Source: Rhodococcus yananensis (GTDB lineage Bacteria > Actinomycetota > Actinomycetes > Mycobacteriales > Mycobacteriaceae). Taken from it: a stretch of 64,000 nt of DNA. Below are positions 17,067 through 27,121 of this stretch, piece after piece. A program made the translations under genes and the position numbers. The stretch spans positions 1 through 64,000 of the forward strand of contig NZ_JAIYEP010000006.1 of the NCBI RefSeq assembly GCF_020515525.1, given 5' to 3'. The notes beneath the pieces were generated by a model, which did no database searches, had not been told where the DNA came from, and worked only from the letters and a program-made list of their open reading frames with translations. Positions within the stretch are counted from its first letter, which is position 1. Each line of letters starts with the position of its first letter.

Positions 17067-18104
17067 ATGACGGCCACCACCCCATCGCGCCGCGAAGCTC
17101 CCGACCGCAATCTCGCACTCGAGTTGGTTCGCGTCACCGAAGCAGCGGCGATGGCTGCGGGCCGCTGGGTCGGGCGCGGCGACAAGGAGGGCGGCGACGG
17201 CGCCGCCGTCGACGCGATGCGCCACATGGTCAGCTCCGTGTCGATGCAGGGTGTCGTCGTGATCGGCGAGGGCGAGAAGGACGAGGCGCCCATGCTGTAC
17301 AACGGCGAGGAGGTCGGCAACGGCGACGGGCCGCTGTGCGACGTCGCCGTCGACCCCATCGACGGCACCACCCTCATGTCGAAGGGCGCCGCGGGTGCGA
17401 TCGCGGTGCTCGCCGTCGCCGAGCGCGGCGCCATGTTCGACCCGTCGGCCGTGTTCTACATGGAGAAGATCGCGGTGGGTCCCGACGCCGCCGACGTCAT
17501 CGACATCACCGCACCGGTCGGCGAGAACGTGCGTCGCGTCGCCAAGGCGAAGAAAGTCGCGATCTCCGATCTGACGGTGACGATCCTCGACCGCCCGCGG
17601 CACGCGCAGATCATCGGGGAGGTCCGTGAGGCCGGTGCCCGGATCCGCCTGATCTCCGACGGCGATGTCGCCGGCGCGATCGCCGCGGCCCGCCCCGGCT
17701 CCGGTGTCGACATGCTCCTCGGTATCGGTGGCACCCCCGAAGGCATCATCGCGGCCGCCGCCATGCGCTGCATGGGTGGCGAACTGCACGGTCGGCTGGC
17801 GCCGAAGGACGACACCGAACGGCAGAAGGCCATCGACGCCGGCCACGACCTCGACCGTGTGCTGACCACCGGCGACCTCGTCACCGGCGAGAACATCTTC
17901 TTCTGCGCGACCGGAGTGACCGACGGCGAGTTGCTGCGCGGTGTCCGCTACAGCGCGGGTGGCGCCGAAACCCAGTCGATCGTCATGCGCAGCAAGTCGG
18001 GCACCGTCCGCATGATCGAGGCGTACCACCGCCTGCAGAAGCTCAGCGAGTTCTCGTCGATCGACTTCGAAGGTGTCGACGGCGCCGTCCCGCCCATGCC
18101 CTGA
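17067..18104 (+). CDS. glpX: Class II fructose-1,6-bisphosphatase GlpX
   Basis: The 345-residue enzyme removes the C1 phosphate of fructose-1,6-bisphosphate in gluconeogenesis. Class II motifs are present: [33 protein letters not shown] (metal ligands) and [12 protein letters not shown] (the DPxDGTT signature shared with Li-sensitive phosphatases), then [16 protein letters not shown]. An AGGAGG ribosome site lies 9 nt before ATG 17067. In mycobacteria it is the main FBPase, needed for growth on lipids. Followed by a strong hairpin and then fumC. Confidence 0.97.
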   Translation: MTATTPSRREAPDRNLALELVRVTEAAAMAAGRWVGRGDKEGGDGAAVDAMRHMVSSVSMQGVVVIGEGEKDEAPMLYNGEEVGNGDGPLCDVAVDPIDGTTLMSKGAAGAIAVLAVAERGAMFDPSAVFYMEKIAVGPDAADVIDITAPVGENVRRVAKAKKVAISDLTVTILDRPRHAQIIGEVREAGARIRLISDGDVAGAIAAARPGSGVDMLLGIGGTPEGIIAAAAMRCMGGELHGRLAPKDDTERQKAIDAGHDLDRVLTTGDLVTGENIFFCATGVTDGELLRGVRYSAGGAETQSIVMRSKSGTVRMIEAYHRLQKLSEFSSIDFEGVDGAVPPMP

Positions 18105-18117
18105 TCCGTTCTCGAGG

Positions 18118-18164
18118 CCCGTGGGGTGCCCGCGACCACGTTCGTGTTCGTGACACCCCACGGG
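18118..18164 (+). terminator. Hairpin after glpX
   Basis: CCCGTGGGGTG and CACCCCACGGG make a perfect 11-bp stem. The 25-nt loop contains a smaller CACG/CGTG stem. It begins 14 bp after the glpX stop and ends 29 bp before fumC, so it would separate their transcripts. Confidence 0.7.
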
Positions 18165-18192
18165 AGGACCCCGCGGGCATACCGTGGACGTC

Positions 18193-19611
18193 ATGACCGA
18201 CACTTCCGATCAGGAATCCCCGCAGTACCGCATCGAACACGACACGATGGGCGAGGTGCGTGTCCCGATCGACGCGCTGTGGCGCGCGCAGACGCAACGT
18301 GCCGTCGAGAACTTCCCGATCTCCGGCCGCGGCCTCGAACGCGCACAGATCCGCGCACTCGGCCTGCTCAAAGCGGCGTGCGCGCGCGTCAACAAGGACC
18401 TCGGTCTGCTCGACGCGGCGAAGGCCGACGCGATCGTCGCCGCCGCCACCGAGATCGCCGACGGGAAGCACGACGACCAGTTCCCCATCGACGTGTTCCA
18501 GACCGGTTCGGGAACCAGCTCGAACATGAACACCAACGAGGTCATCGCGTCCATCGCGGCGAACGCCGGCGTGACCGTGCATCCCAACGACGACGTGAAC
18601 ATGTCCCAGTCGTCGAACGACACCTTCCCCACCGCCACCCACGTCGCCTCCACCGAGGCGGTCGTCACCGATCTCGTTCCGGCCCTCGACCACCTGCACG
18701 CGGCGCTGCGCGGGAAGGCCGACGAGTGGCGCACCGTCGTCAAGTCCGGTCGTACCCATCTGATGGACGCCGTCCCGGTCACGCTCGGCCAGGAATTCGG
18801 TGGCTACGCCCGGCAGATCGAGGCGGGCGTCGAGCGCCTGCGCGCCACCCTGCCGCGGCTCGGTGAACTACCGATCGGCGGCACCGCGGTCGGCACCGGG
18901 CTCAACGCCCCCGACGGCTTCGGCCCGCGGGTCGTGGCGGCGCTCGTCGAGGCCACCGGTCTCGACGATCTCCGGCCCGCAGCCGACCCGTTCGAGGCCC
19001 AGGCCGCGCGTGACGGTCTGGTGGAGGTCTCCGGTGCGCTGCGCACGATCGCGGTGTCGCTGACGAAGATCGCGAACGACGTCCGGTGGATGGGCTCCGG
19101 TCCGCTGACGGGACTGGGCGAGATCCAGCTTCCCGACCTGCAACCCGGCAGCTCGATCATGCCCGGTAAGGTCAATCCCGTTCTGCCCGAGGCGGTCACA
19201 CAGGTCGCCGCTCAGGTGGTCGGCAACGATGCCGCGGTCGCGTGGGGTGGCGCCGCCGGGGCGTTCGAGCTCAACGTGTACATCCCGATGATGGCACGCA
19301 ACGTGCTCGAGTCGATCCGCCTGCTCGCGAACGTGTCCCGGTTGTTCGCCGACCGGTGCATCACCGGTCTCGTCGCGAACGTCGAGCATCTGCGGACGCT
19401 CGCGGAGTCGTCGCCGTCGATCGTGACACCTCTGAACTCCGCGATCGGCTACGAGGAAGCCGCGGCGGTCGCGAAGGAAGCTCTCGCACAGCGTAAGACG
19501 ATCCGTCAGACGGTGGTCGACCGCGGACTCGTCGGCGAGAAGCTGTCGGAGGACGAACTCGACCGCCGACTCGACGTCCTCGCGATGACGAAGGTCGACA
19601 CCCCCGACTGA
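18193..19611 (+). CDS. fumC: Class II fumarate hydratase FumC
   Basis: A 472-residue homotetrameric, iron-free fumarase that interconverts fumarate and malate in the TCA cycle. Landmarks are [36 protein letters not shown] (active-site Asn/Ser) and the superfamily signature [16 protein letters not shown] carrying the catalytic Ser loop. ATG 18193 is favoured; GTG 18184 is in frame 9 bp upstream. The glpX-fumC pairing is as in mycobacteria. A perfect palindrome follows at 19656. Confidence 0.97.
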   Translation: MTDTSDQESPQYRIEHDTMGEVRVPIDALWRAQTQRAVENFPISGRGLERAQIRALGLLKAACARVNKDLGLLDAAKADAIVAAATEIADGKHDDQFPIDVFQTGSGTSSNMNTNEVIASIAANAGVTVHPNDDVNMSQSSNDTFPTATHVASTEAVVTDLVPALDHLHAALRGKADEWRTVVKSGRTHLMDAVPVTLGQEFGGYARQIEAGVERLRATLPRLGELPIGGTAVGTGLNAPDGFGPRVVAALVEATGLDDLRPAADPFEAQAARDGLVEVSGALRTIAVSLTKIANDVRWMGSGPLTGLGEIQLPDLQPGSSIMPGKVNPVLPEAVTQVAAQVVGNDAAVAWGGAAGAFELNVYIPMMARNVLESIRLLANVSRLFADRCITGLVANVEHLRTLAESSPSIVTPLNSAIGYEEAAAVAKEALAQRKTIRQTVVDRGLVGEKLSEDELDRRLDVLAMTKVDTPD

Positions 19612-19655
19612 CCTTCCCCGGCCCACTCGTTCCACCCGGCCCGGCCACCCCACAG

Positions 19656-19710
19656 CCGAGCGAATGTATCGTTCGCTCGATCGAATCGATCGAACGATAC
19701 ATTCGCTCGG
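19656..19710. terminator. Perfect 20-bp-stem palindrome between fumC and the LGFP lipoprotein
   Basis: CCGAGCGAATGTATCGTTCG (19656-19675) is matched exactly by its reverse complement at 19691-19710. The loop contains a further TCGAT/ATCGA stem. It lies between convergent genes and should terminate both. It shares GAGCGAA...TTCGCTC ends with the elements at 6421 and 42043. Confidence 0.8.
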
Positions 19711-19733
19711 ACAAGGGAAGTCGGTGCGCCGGT

Positions 19734-20270
19734 TCAGTCCTGGACAACCTCGGTCTGCCCGTCGATGTAGGTGATGTGCCCGTTCTCGAAGTCGCTCTGC
19801 AGGCCACCTTCGATCGGGTGTTCGTCGCTGATCGGGAAGCCCAGCTCGCCGCCTGCACCGCCGGCAGCCTCCCACGCGACGCGGATCTCGCCCCACACGA
19901 TGTGGGCGTCCGTGTCGGGGCTCCACGCGATGATGCCGCCCTCGAACTCGGTGACGGCTCCGTCGCCGATCTCCTCCTGGTTGCCGGTGGCCGGCCCCAG
20001 TGGACTCGCGTCGCCACCCACCTCGTCGTACTTGGCGAGGATGTGCCCGCTGATCTCGACGGGCTGCCCGTCGGCACCCGGCACCGCGCTGCTCTGGTCG
20101 ATGAGCGGTTCATCGGTGTCGCCGGGTAGGTTCTCGACGATCGACTCCGCGGCGCTGGTGCCGCTCTCGGTGACGTCCTGGACGTCGTCGGTGGTGCACC
20201 CGGCCAGGATCAGACCGGTCGCCGCGAACCCTGCCGCGACCGCGGTCGCCCTGCGTGGCATGTTCTTCAT
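19734..20270 (-). CDS. LGFP-repeat lipoprotein
   Basis: A 178-residue exported protein. MKNMPRRATAVAAG, a hydrophobic run and LILAGC form a lipoprotein signal (Cys near residue 25). After a short acidic linker come LGFP-type repeats: GGIIAWSPDTDAHIVWG followed by GGELGFPISDEHPIEGG and FENGHITYIDG. LGFP repeats are found in mycolate-bacteria envelope proteins and are thought to bind arabinogalactan. Start chosen at 20270 because GGGAGC lies 7 nt upstream; an ATG 15 bp earlier is in frame. Monocistronic by its surroundings. Confidence 0.85.
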   Translation of the reverse strand: MKNMPRRATAVAAGFAATGLILAGCTTDDVQDVTESGTSAAESIVENLPGDTDEPLIDQSSAVPGADGQPVEISGHILAKYDEVGGDASPLGPATGNQEEIGDGAVTEFEGGIIAWSPDTDAHIVWGEIRVAWEAAGGAGGELGFPISDEHPIEGGLQSDFENGHITYIDGQTEVVQD

Positions 20271-20530
20271 GTGTTGCGCTCCCATCGTCACGTCCCGCGG
20301 CCCGCGCGCGGGACCGGACTGTGTGGACGGCTCGACGGTAACCGCCGCCCGCGGGAGGACACAGCGGTTCCGGAACGATCGATACCGACCCGCCACGTTC
20401 GACGACCCCGCGCACGAGAGATCACCGAAACCGGCCCTCGACGGCGACGATCGGCTTACCATGCCCCGCCGGTCGTAGACTCGTCCCGGCAGCCGAACGG
20501 TTCGGGTGCCATCCGACAGGGAGCAGCAGT

Positions 20531-20935
20531 ATGTCCGACAGCGACCGCACCGCGGGCTATCACACCGGTCTCGACGTCCGCCGGGAGGTGATGGGCGACG
20601 ACTTCGTCGAGCGCGCATTCGATCGCGCGCGGGGCACCGATTCGGAAGTGATGCAGCACTTCGTCACGGAACACGCGTGGGGTGCCGTGTGGGACCGCCC
20701 CGGACTCGACCGCCGCAGCCGCAGCCTCCTCAACCTCGGGATGCTCATCGCGATGCGCGCCGAGAACGAACTGCGGGGGCACGTGCGTGGCGCCCTCCGA
20801 AACGGGTTGACCCGCACCGAGATCGTCGAATCCGTGGTCCACTGCACCGCGTACTGCGGGGCGCCGGCGGGGCTCGCGGCGATGCGCGTCGTGCAGGAGG
20901 TCCTCGACACGGAATTGGGTCCTCTTCGGACCCCG
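20531..20935 (+). CDS. Carboxymuconolactone decarboxylase-like protein, expected stop codon missing
   Basis: About 135 residues align with the PcaC-like family: HTGLDVRREVMGDDFVE, FVTEHAWGAVWDRPGLDRRSRSLL and NELRGHVRGALRNGLTRTEI, then HCTAYCGAPAGLAAMRVVQEVL with the CxxC-like redox/active-site region. Ribosome site GGGAG lies 6 nt before ATG 20531. Homologues end near VQEVLDTEL; here no stop occurs and the frame runs antisense through the whole phoH gene to TAG or TGA at about 22513. The end given is where family similarity stops. It is either a real stop loss or a sequencing error around 20920-20970. Neighbouring genes do not suggest a protocatechuate pathway, so the substrate is unknown. 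Confidence 0.7.
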
Positions 20936-20971
20936 CCCGCTTCCGGCGGCGAACCGCGGGACACGGGTGGG

Positions 20972-22291
20972 TCAGGCGCCGGGGGCGAATTCCTCGAGCA
21001 TCTCGGTGACGAGCGCAGCGATCGGCGACCGCTCGCTGCGGGTGAGTGTGATGTGCGCGAACAACGGATGCCCCTTCAGCTTCTCGATGACCGCGGCCAC
21101 ACCGTCGTGACGACCCACGCGGAGGTTGTCACGTTGCGCCACATCGTGCGTGAGCACCACCCTCGACCCACCGCCGAGGCGCGACAGCACGGTGAGCAGC
21201 ACATTGCGTTCGAGCGACTGGGCCTCGTCGACGATGACGAACGAGTCGTGGAGCGAACGACCACGGATATGGGTGAGCGGCAGCACCTCGAGCATGCCGC
21301 GACCGGTCACCTCGTCCATCACGGCGGGGCTCGCGAGACCTTCGAGGGTGTCGAAGACCGCCTGGCCCCACGGGTTCATCTTCTCCGCCTCGGACCCGGG
21401 CAGGTAGCCGAGTTCCTGTCCGCCGACCGCGTAGAGCGGCCGGAACACCACGACCTTGCGATGCGAACGGCGTTCGAGGACGGCCTCGAGACCGGCGGTG
21501 AGCGCCAGCGCCGATTTGCCCGTCCCGGCCTTGCCGCCGAGCGACACGATGCCCACGGATTCGTCGAGGAGCAGATCGAGGGCGACGCGCTGTTCCGCGG
21601 AGCGTCCGTGCAGACCGAACGCCTCCCGGTCGCCGCGCACCAACTGGACGCGTTTGTCGGCGGTGACCCGGGCGAGCGCACTGGAGGTTCCACCGAGGAG
21701 ACGAATCCCCGTGTGACACGGAAGGTCCCGAGCCGATTCGAGGTCGATCACCGTCTCGGCGAACAGTCGGTCGATGTCGGCGCGGTCGACGTCGAGTTCT
21801 GCCATGCCGGTCCACCCGGAGGTGACGACGTCCTGCGCGTGGTATTCGTCGGCGGTCAGGCCCACCGCCCCGGCCTTGACGCGCAGCGGCGTGTCCTTGC
21901 TGACGAGCACCACGTCGCGACCGTCGGCGGCGAGGTTCAGCGCACACGCGAGGATCCGCGAATCGTTGGTATCGGTGCGGAATCCGGCGGGAAGCACGGC
22001 CTGGTCGGTGTGATTGAGTTCGACGTGGAGGGTTCCGCCCGCGTCGCCGACGGGGATCGGCCGGTCGAGCCGGCCGTGGCGCTGCCGCAGATCGTCGAGC
22101 AACCTCAGCGATTCCCTTGCGAACCAGCCCAGTTCGTGATGGTGGCGTTTGCCCTCGAGTTCACCGATGACGACGAGGGGAAGGACGACCTCGTGCTCGG
22201 CGAACCGGGTGACCGCCCACGGATCGGACAACAGCACGGATGTGTCGACCACGTAGGTGCGCACGGCGGGGACGGAGCGTGTTGTGTTCAC
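20972..22291 (-). CDS. phoH2: PhoH2: PIN-domain/PhoH ATPase fusion
   Basis: A 439-residue protein with an N-terminal PIN RNase domain ([15 protein letters not shown], residues 9-23; later [15 protein letters not shown]) and a C-terminal PhoH ATPase domain. The Walker A is [15 protein letters not shown] and Walker [15 protein letters not shown]. PhoH2 proteins of mycobacteria are ATP-dependent RNA helicases/RNases. Start GTG 22291 has GAGGAG 6 nt upstream; reading farther upstream gives only Pro/Arg-rich sequence. Convergent with the decarboxylase gene, which lacks a stop and would be read antisense to it. Confidence 0.92.
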   Translation of the reverse strand: MNTTRSVPAVRTYVVDTSVLLSDPWAVTRFAEHEVVLPLVVIGELEGKRHHHELGWFARESLRLLDDLRQRHGRLDRPIPVGDAGGTLHVELNHTDQAVLPAGFRTDTNDSRILACALNLAADGRDVVLVSKDTPLRVKAGAVGLTADEYHAQDVVTSGWTGMAELDVDRADIDRLFAETVIDLESARDLPCHTGIRLLGGTSSALARVTADKRVQLVRGDREAFGLHGRSAEQRVALDLLLDESVGIVSLGGKAGTGKSALALTAGLEAVLERRSHRKVVVFRPLYAVGGQELGYLPGSEAEKMNPWGQAVFDTLEGLASPAVMDEVTGRGMLEVLPLTHIRGRSLHDSFVIVDEAQSLERNVLLTVLSRLGGGSRVVLTHDVAQRDNLRVGRHDGVAAVIEKLKGHPLFAHITLTRSERSPIAALVTEMLEEFAPGA

Positions 22292-22469
22292 GTGAGGCTC
22301 CTCGATCCGCGCGACACCACGCGGATTCGGTTCGGTGGGCCGGTCGTTCCCCGGTGTCCCGCAGACACGGGAGCCGGGTGCCGGCCCCCTCACTCGGACG
22401 ATTCATCCGCACGATCAGGGACCTCCCGTGTGCCCGGCAACCGTGCCGGTCACATCTTCGACGCTAACC

Positions 22470-22510
22470 CCGACACGCCCCACCGCTCGGCAGCGGAGGG
22501 GGCGTGTCGG
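22470..22510 (-). terminator. Hairpin downstream of the isochorismatase gene
   Basis: CCGACACGCCCC and GGGGCGTGTCGG form a perfect 12-bp stem, with an inner CCGCT/AGCGG stem around a 4-nt loop. It starts 30 bp after the isochorismatase stop and separates that gene from phoH2. Confidence 0.7.
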
Positions 22511-22539
22511 TGAAGATCCGGTGAACGGCGGTCCCGCGG

Positions 22540-23226
22540 TCAGCGCGACGCGACCGCGAGCCGCTCGGCACCGGCGATACCGCGGTCGGCCGTCGCGGCG
22601 ATCGCCTCGAGCACGCCGTCGGTGGTCTCGACGCGCCCGACCCGCTTCGCGACGTAGGTCAGGGCCATCAGGTGTTCGTCGCGGGAGAAGTCCGCGGTGG
22701 CGTCGAGCACCATGAACGGTGCGACGTCGCTCATGAACGCGTCGGCGGCGCTGAGCATGCAGCCCATGTGCGCATACACGCCCGTCACGATGAGCTGGTC
22801 GCGACCGTAGTGCGCGAGCAGCTGACGGAAGTCGGTGCGCTGGAACGCGGAATAGCGCCACTTCGTGACCTGGATGTCGGACGGTGCGGGGGTCAGTTCG
22901 TCGATGACCTCGGTGTCGCGGCCCGTGGACAGGCCGACACCCCAGAAATCCGCGAGGATGCCGCGACGCGACGGGTGCTGATCGCCCGGCTGCATGGTGT
23001 AGACGACGGGCACACCCGACGCGATGCACGACTCACGGAGCCGGACGATGTTCGGCACGACCGTCGCCATCGGCTCTGCATCCGTGCGATACGCGTCGAT
23101 GAAGTACTTCTGCATGTCGTGGATCAGCAGGACGCACCGGGAGGCGTCCAGGTCCCATCCGACACGGTCGGCGGGTACCTCGTCACGCCCGGGCAGGTCG
23201 TAGGGCGGGATCGCGGGGATGGCCAT
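22540..23226 (-). CDS. Isochorismatase (DhbB/EntB type, stand-alone)
   Basis: A 228-residue cysteine-hydrolase-fold enzyme. [18 protein letters not shown] and [14 protein letters not shown] (catalytic Asp) are typical of siderophore isochorismatases. [31 protein letters not shown] (Lys) and [18 protein letters not shown] follow; VYAHMGC takes the place of the nucleophile loop, with Gly-Cys or Gly-Met as in DhbB/EntB. It hydrolyses isochorismate to 2,3-dihydro-2,3-dihydroxybenzoate. The aryl carrier domain of EntB is absent. No other siderophore genes are adjacent. An IdeR/DtxR-type box 56 bp upstream (23282-23300) indicates iron repression. Confidence 0.9.
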   Translation of the reverse strand: MAIPAIPPYDLPGRDEVPADRVGWDLDASRCVLLIHDMQKYFIDAYRTDAEPMATVVPNIVRLRESCIASGVPVVYTMQPGDQHPSRRGILADFWGVGLSTGRDTEVIDELTPAPSDIQVTKWRYSAFQRTDFRQLLAHYGRDQLIVTGVYAHMGCMLSAADAFMSDVAPFMVLDATADFSRDEHLMALTYVAKRVGRVETTDGVLEAIAATADRGIAGAERLAVASR

Positions 23227-23281
23227 GCAGTTTTCCTCCGGTCGAGCGTTGCGGTGGTCGGCGTCACCATGACGACGCGGG

Positions 23282-23300
23282 TTGAGGTTACCCTAACCTT
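23282..23300 (-). promoter_or_regulatory. IdeR/DtxR iron box upstream of isochorismatase
   Basis: On the minus strand the 19 bp read AAGGTTAGGGTAACCTCAA. Against the DtxR/IdeR consensus TTAGGTTAGGCTAACCTAA, 15 of the 19 positions agree, including both AGGTTAG and AACCT cores. It lies 56-74 bp upstream of the ATG at 23226, in promoter position. Iron-loaded IdeR would repress the gene. Confidence 0.85.
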
Positions 23301-23327
23301 CGCTCACCGGGGTGCGCCCGGAACGCC

Positions 23328-23368
23328 GCGAGCCCGGTCCGCACCACACGGGTGCCGACCGGGCTCGC
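23328..23368 (-). terminator. Hairpin downstream of glyA
   Basis: GCGAGCCCGGTC and GACCGGGCTCGC form a 12-bp perfect stem, with an inner GCACC/GGTGC stem around a 5-nt loop. It starts 20 bp after the glyA stop. Confidence 0.7.
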
Positions 23369-23387
23369 ACCGGACGATTCCGTCCGA

Positions 23388-24683
23388 TCAGACCAGGCGC
23401 CAGTCCTCGAGACCGGTGTACAGCGGGACCTGCTGGGCCAGAGCACTCACCCGGGTCCGCAGCGACTCCACGTCGGCGCCGCCGATCAGGGTCTGCGCGA
23501 TGACGTCGGCGACCTCGGTGAACTGCTCGTCACCGAAACCGCGGGTGGCGAGGGCCGGGGTGCCGATCCGCAGGCCGGAAGTGACCATCGGGGGGCGCGG
23601 GTCGAACGGCACAGCGTTGCGGTTGACGGTGATGCCCACGTCGTGCAGCGCGTCCTCACCCTGCTGTCCGTCGAGCTGCGAGTTGCGCAGGTCGACGAGC
23701 ACCAGGTGGACGTCGGTGCCCCCGGTGAGCACCGAGATGCCCTTGTCGGCGACATCGGCCTGCGACAGACGCTCGGCGAGGATCCTCGCGCCCGACAGGG
23801 TACGGGCCTGCCGGTCCTTGAACTCGTCGCTCGCCGCGACCTTCAGCGCGACGGCCTTCGCGGCGATCGCGTGCATGAGCGGACCACCCTGCTGGCCGGG
23901 GAACACCGCGGAGTTGAGCTTCTTCGCCCATTCCTTCTTCGCGAGGATCAGGCCGGAGCGGGGGCCGCCGAGCGTCTTGTGCACGGTGGTGGACACGACA
24001 TCCGCGTACGGCACGGGCGACGGGTGCAGGCCGGCCGCGACCAGACCCGCGAAATGCGCCATGTCGACCCACAGGTACGCCCCGACCTCGTCGGCGATCG
24101 CCCGGAACGCCGCGAAATCTTCGTGCCGCGGGTACGCCGACCAGCCGGCGACGATGACCTTCGGCTTCTCGCGCAGCGCGATGTCGCGGACCTCGTCCAT
24201 GTCGATGCGGTGGTCTTCCTTGCTGACCCCGTAGGACGCGACGTCGTAGAGCTTGCCCGAGAAGTTGAGCTTCATGCCGTGGGTGAGGTGCCCGCCGTGC
24301 GCGAGGTCGAGACCGAGGAGCTTCTCCCCCGGCGTCATCAGCGCCATCAGCACCGCCGCGTTGGCCTGCGCGCCCGAGTGCGGCTGGACGTTGGCGAACT
24401 CGGCGCCGAACAGTTCCTTCGCGCGGGTGCGCGCGAGGTCCTCGATGACGTCGACGTTCTCGCAACCACCGTAGTACCGGCGGCCCGGGTAGCCCTCCGC
24501 GTACTTGTTGGTCAGCACGCTGCCCTGCGCCTGGAGCACCGCACGCGGAACGAAGTTCTCGGATGCGATCATCTCGAGGGTGTCGCGCTGACGCGACAGC
24601 TCCCCGGCCATGGCCGTCGCGACCTCGGGGTCGAGATCGGCGAGTGCGGCGGTGTTCACATCTGTGCCGGGCACAACTGTCAT
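23388..24683 (-). CDS. glyA: Serine hydroxymethyltransferase GlyA
   Basis: The 431-residue PLP enzyme converts serine and tetrahydrofolate to glycine and methylene-THF. Motifs: [51 protein letters not shown], and the PLP lysine in [21 protein letters not shown] lies 8 nt before ATG 24683. Product length is that of the family. Upstream, 93 bp separate it from the metallopeptidase gene on the same strand; no glycine riboswitch is visible there. Confidence 0.97.
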   Translation of the reverse strand: MTVVPGTDVNTAALADLDPEVATAMAGELSRQRDTLEMIASENFVPRAVLQAQGSVLTNKYAEGYPGRRYYGGCENVDVIEDLARTRAKELFGAEFANVQPHSGAQANAAVLMALMTPGEKLLGLDLAHGGHLTHGMKLNFSGKLYDVASYGVSKEDHRIDMDEVRDIALREKPKVIVAGWSAYPRHEDFAAFRAIADEVGAYLWVDMAHFAGLVAAGLHPSPVPYADVVSTTVHKTLGGPRSGLILAKKEWAKKLNSAVFPGQQGGPLMHAIAAKAVALKVAASDEFKDRQARTLSGARILAERLSQADVADKGISVLTGGTDVHLVLVDLRNSQLDGQQGEDALHDVGITVNRNAVPFDPRPPMVTSGLRIGTPALATRGFGDEQFTEVADVIAQTLIGGADVESLRTRVSALAQQVPLYTGLEDWRLV

Positions 24684-24776
24684 CAGGGCTTCTCCAAGCT
24701 GAGGGCGGCAGAATTCACCGTCCAGTCTACGAACCCCGGGCACCCTGCCGAAACCAGGTCCCTCCCGGCGGCCGGG

Positions 24777-25976
24777 TCAGCGCAGCGAAGCGGGCACCAG
24801 TGGCTCGTCGAGCAGTCGGCGGAACCGCTCGGCACGCCCGGATCCGTCGGGTGCCTCGGCGAGCCAACCACCGAGCAGCCGGTAGCCCTCCACGTACGTG
24901 CTGATGTAGGCCCGCCACAGCGGCGACGACAGGAATCGCAGCGATTGACGTGCGCGATCCGGGGTCGACAGCGACCAGCGCTGCAGAAACGCGGCGACGT
25001 CGTCCTGGCTGCGCCGACGGTCGTGGAGCAGCAGTGCGGCGTCCTGCCGCACGGACAGCAGCCCCGCGGAGGCCCGGCTCACCCGTTCGGCGAGTTCTCC
25101 GTCGAACCGCAACCCGAGATCCGCGTAGATCTCCTGCGCCCAGAGACCCCAGCCCGGGCCGACGATCGCGTCGAGCGCGAGGTCGGCGAGCCCCTCGGCC
25201 ATGAGGCACTGCGGCGTGTTGACCAGGAACAGCGTCTGCTCCTGCTGGCCCGCCGCGACGAGACCGGCCTCCTTGCGGCAGTGCTCGGTGTGGTGACCGG
25301 GGTAGGCCTCGTGCGCGATCAGGTGCGGCAGGTGGGTCATGTGTTGATCGAGGTCGGCGTTGATCGCGACCCGGGACCGGAAGTCACCCAGGTAGTAGTT
25401 GAATCCGGACCACGGCTTGTCGCCGACCACCTCGTATTCGACGCGTTCGGTCTCGGGTAGCGGATGGACGGCGCGCACCCGGTCGCGCAGCGCGCTCGAG
25501 AACGCGTCGACGCACTCGGCGAGCCGGTCGGCGGGAATCACCTCGGTGCGACGGTGCGTCCGGAGACGGTCGGCGAGTGCCGCTCCCGTGCCGCGGCCGG
25601 GCAGCACCTCGTCGAGTTGCCGGTGTGCGTCGCGGTAGACGTCCTCGTCGCCGGGTTCGATGTGCACGTCGAAGTACGCGAAGACCTCGTCGACGAAGCC
25701 GATGTCGTCGCCGGCGAACTTGCGCGCCGAACACTCCATGGCCCGCAGGTGCACGTCGAGGAACAGTGTCCGCTCGTCGGACAGGCCCGCCGACGGCAGG
25801 TCCGCGCGCAGGCGCTGCGCGATGTGGGATAAATCACGAGGGTCCGGTGCGGGCGCGTTCTCGACCCGGCGGCGCAACGCGGGATCGCCGGTGTACGCGT
25901 CGACGAAGCCTTCCTCGAGCCGGTCGAAAGCCAGCCCGAGCAGCAGGTATTCCTCCACGAACGTGTCCGCACCCAT
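24777..25976 (-). CDS. DUF885-like zinc metallopeptidase (HExxH)
   Basis: A 399-residue, mainly helical protein with the zinc motif [11 protein letters not shown] near residue 215, and [13 protein letters not shown] about 30 residues later, a likely third-ligand region. The surrounding pattern resembles the DUF885/gluzincin-like families, though it lacks their signal peptide, so it is probably cytoplasmic. [19 protein letters not shown] precedes the metal site. Start ATG 25976 is chosen over an in-frame codon 24 bp upstream because similarity begins at [18 protein letters not shown]. Substrate not predictable. Divergent from coaA. Confidence 0.75.
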   Translation of the reverse strand: MGADTFVEEYLLLGLAFDRLEEGFVDAYTGDPALRRRVENAPAPDPRDLSHIAQRLRADLPSAGLSDERTLFLDVHLRAMECSARKFAGDDIGFVDEVFAYFDVHIEPGDEDVYRDAHRQLDEVLPGRGTGAALADRLRTHRRTEVIPADRLAECVDAFSSALRDRVRAVHPLPETERVEYEVVGDKPWSGFNYYLGDFRSRVAINADLDQHMTHLPHLIAHEAYPGHHTEHCRKEAGLVAAGQQEQTLFLVNTPQCLMAEGLADLALDAIVGPGWGLWAQEIYADLGLRFDGELAERVSRASAGLLSVRQDAALLLHDRRRSQDDVAAFLQRWSLSTPDRARQSLRFLSSPLWRAYISTYVEGYRLLGGWLAEAPDGSGRAERFRRLLDEPLVPASLR

Positions 25977-26142
25977 GACGCGTAACCCTAGCGCCGCCAC
26001 TCACGCAGGGGTGCGCGGGTGTGGGTACCCCGGCGAGGCGCGGCGCTGTGTCGACGCGCACAATCCGTTACATGGACATGCAACGCCGCCCGGACGCTGC
26101 GGGCAGGACCGCCGGAGCGCGATCCGTGGGAGGGACGCACCG

Positions 26143-27075
26143 ATGGCTCGGGTGAGCGAACCCAGTCCGTACGTCGAGTTCGACCGCAAGCAGTGGCGGA
26201 CACTGCGCAAGTCGACGCCGCTGGTGCTGACCGAGAACGAACTCGTCGGGTTGCGGGGTCTCGGCGAGCAGATCGATCTGGCCGAGGTCGCCGAGGTGTA
26301 CCTGCCGCTCGCCCGTCTGATCCATCTGCAGGTCGCCGCGCGGCAGCGGTTGTTCGCCGCGACCGCGACGTTCCTCGGGGAGAAGCACCCCGACCGTCAG
26401 GTCCCGTTCGTGATCGGGGTCGCCGGGTCGGTCGCGGTGGGCAAGTCGACCACCGCGCGTGTCCTGCAGGCGCTCCTGGCGCGATGGGAGCATCATCCCC
26501 GCGTCGACCTGGTGACCACCGACGGCTTCCTCTACTCGTCGAAAGAACTACTTCGACGAAATATCATGCACCGCAAGGGCTTTCCTGAGAGTTACGATCG
26601 ACGGAAGCTGCTCCGGTTCGTCACCGAGGTCAAGTCGGGCGCCGAGGAGGTCACCGCCCCCATCTATTCGCACGTGTCCTACGACATCGTGCCGGGCCAG
26701 TACCACGTGGTGCGCCAGCCCGACATCCTGATCATCGAGGGGCTCAACGTCCTGCAGACCGGTCCGCGTCTGATGGTCTCGGATCTGTTCGATTTCTCGA
26801 TCTACGTCGACGCACGCATCGAGGACATCGAGAAGTGGTACGTCGAGCGGTTCCTGGCGCTGCGCAAGACGTCCTTCGCCGATCCCGAGGCCCACTTCCA
26901 CCACTACTCGAACCTGTCGGACCGCGACGCGATCGGTGCGGCCCGGGAGATCTGGCACTCGATCAACCTGCCGAACCTGGTGGAGAACATCCTGCCGACG
27001 CGACCGCGCGCGACGCTCGTGCTGCGCAAGGACTCCGATCACGCGATCAACCGGTTGCGGTTGCGCAAGCTCTGA
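26143..27075 (+). CDS. coaA: Pantothenate kinase type I CoaA
   Basis: A 310-residue prokaryotic type I enzyme that phosphorylates pantothenate, the first committed step of CoA synthesis. Features: [15 protein letters not shown] at the N-terminus, Walker [16 protein letters not shown] (about 95-109), [30 protein letters not shown] and [22 protein letters not shown] precedes ATG 26143 by 7 nt. Convergent with the Z-prenyl synthase gene, 46 bp away. Confidence 0.97.
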   Translation: MARVSEPSPYVEFDRKQWRTLRKSTPLVLTENELVGLRGLGEQIDLAEVAEVYLPLARLIHLQVAARQRLFAATATFLGEKHPDRQVPFVIGVAGSVAVGKSTTARVLQALLARWEHHPRVDLVTTDGFLYSSKELLRRNIMHRKGFPESYDRRKLLRFVTEVKSGAEEVTAPIYSHVSYDIVPGQYHVVRQPDILIIEGLNVLQTGPRLMVSDLFDFSIYVDARIEDIEKWYVERFLALRKTSFADPEAHFHHYSNLSDRDAIGAAREIWHSINLPNLVENILPTRPRATLVLRKDSDHAINRLRLRKL

Positions 27076-27121
27076 GCGACGCACCTCGCGGGGGGGCACC
27101 GGGGTGCGGTGTCGGGTGCGG

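Noticed and set aside
20936-22513. The long C-terminal extension of the decarboxylase frame as a real domain
   Set aside because: It is the exact complement of phoH2 and has no domain features. It is kept only as a stop-loss finding.
24684-24776. Glycine riboswitch upstream of glyA
   Set aside because: The gap is only 93 bp and shows no tandem aptamer-like stems.
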